From JAAYJR01 sp964540755 (GTDB lineage: Bacteria; Bacteroidota; Bacteroidia; Bacteroidales; Prolixibacteraceae), in contig CAZIOB010000020.1 in assembly GCA_964540755.1 (NCBI GenBank), positions 1 through 15,864 of the forward strand: 15,864 nt of DNA. The letters run 5' to 3'. The notes under the pieces were generated by a model. That model had not been told where the DNA came from. It ran no database searches and was given only the letters and a program-made list of their open reading frames with translations. Position numbers and translations under genes: made by a program. Positions 15,496-15,864 of this stretch are shown piece after piece. Every line of letters starts with the position of its first letter. The first letter of the stretch is position 1.

Positions 15496-15511
15496 GATAC
15501 AATCAGGGAAT

Positions 15512-15823
15512 TTAAGCGATTATCCCGATCCCTGGTTTCAGAATGAGTTTCCCCAGCCAGCTGCTGTTTTTTGGCTTTGGTGCCTTCGGATGCAGCACGG
15601 CATTCTGATGACTCAACCCAATGCATTTTTTACCTCTCAGTTTACATGCCCATGCCGAAACAGGCTCAAAATCGCTTATTACCACATCATATTTTTTTAC
15701 CGGAATTTCGAATGTATTTTTTACAAAAAGATGAAGTCTTAATTTATAAATCGTTTTCAACAAATGAGTCCAGTCTAAAAAGGTCATAGGCAAAAATAAG
15801 GATTTAATTTCAAAATTAACTGT
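15512..15823 (-). pseudogene. Internal fragment of an MJ1255/VC2487-type glycosyltransferase
   Basis: The frame is open from 15823 to a TAA at 15512. It contains PVKKYDVVISDFEPVSAW followed by ACKLRGKKCIGLSHQNAVL and HPKAPKPK...WLGKLILK. This is the acceptor-domain signature (DFEPVSAWACKL...GLSHQ) of a GT-B-fold family found in many Bacteroidota, normally about 340 residues. Only about 90 residues are left: the N-terminal GxGH-type start is absent, and after LILK the sequence turns into PGIGIIA and stops, losing the whole nucleotide-sugar-binding half. The only ATG (15787) is inside the fragment. It is thus truncated at both ends and not expected to be active. The family is often seen next to LpxH-like genes, so it probably belonged to this locus. 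Confidence 0.7.
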
Positions 15824-15864
15824 TCATAAGTCATGTTTGTAACACGCTGTAAATCAGTAATTTA

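Overview
The window looks like chromosomal DNA from a Bacteroidota bacterium, probably class Bacteroidia. The main reasons are a large secreted protein ending in a type IX secretion (Por) C-terminal sorting domain, A-rich start regions without clear Shine-Dalgarno sequences, very AT-rich gaps between genes, and large PAS-rich hybrid histidine kinases. I see no rRNA, tRNA, CRISPR array or recognisable transposase.

Left part (1-8645). A soluble hybrid histidine kinase of 1606 residues (seven PAS domains, GAF, HisKA, HATPase, receiver) runs rightward. It converges on a leftward cluster in the order ugd (UDP-glucose 6-dehydrogenase), uxs (UDP-glucuronate decarboxylase), and a REC-HisKA-HATPase kinase. 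The uxs stop and the kinase start are 3 nt apart, so a UDP-glucose to UDP-xylose pathway appears to be co-transcribed with a signalling protein. The sugar nucleotide presumably feeds a surface polysaccharide made elsewhere.

Middle (8646-13030). An AT-rich gap holds two GC-rich islands that can fold, and a 49-codon reading frame whose C-terminal half resembles the end of a VanX/DdpX-type D-Ala-D-Ala dipeptidase. Next comes a leftward gene for a 1062-residue secreted protein (signal peptide, right-handed beta-helix, HYR/Ig-like modules, type IX sorting domain). The gap upstream of it carries an unrecognised open frame with no start codon.

Right part (13030-15864). Two intact genes, an LpxH-like metallophosphoesterase and a DUF2062 membrane protein, sit among gene wreckage. 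Three same-strand remnants lie end to end: a PHP-domain lipoprotein with an internal deletion, a frame change and an in-frame stop; the C-terminal tail of an FAD-dependent enoate-reductase-like oxidoreductase; and a frameshifted middle piece of a pyridoxal/pyridoxamine kinase. A doubly truncated glycosyltransferase fragment lies at the right edge.

I found no clear defence, mobile or biosynthetic system that is new. The most unusual material is the dense set of gene scars, the candidate structured RNA at 9305-9385, a two-copy palindrome-containing element (98-133 and 9281-9320), and the sugar-nucleotide/kinase operon.
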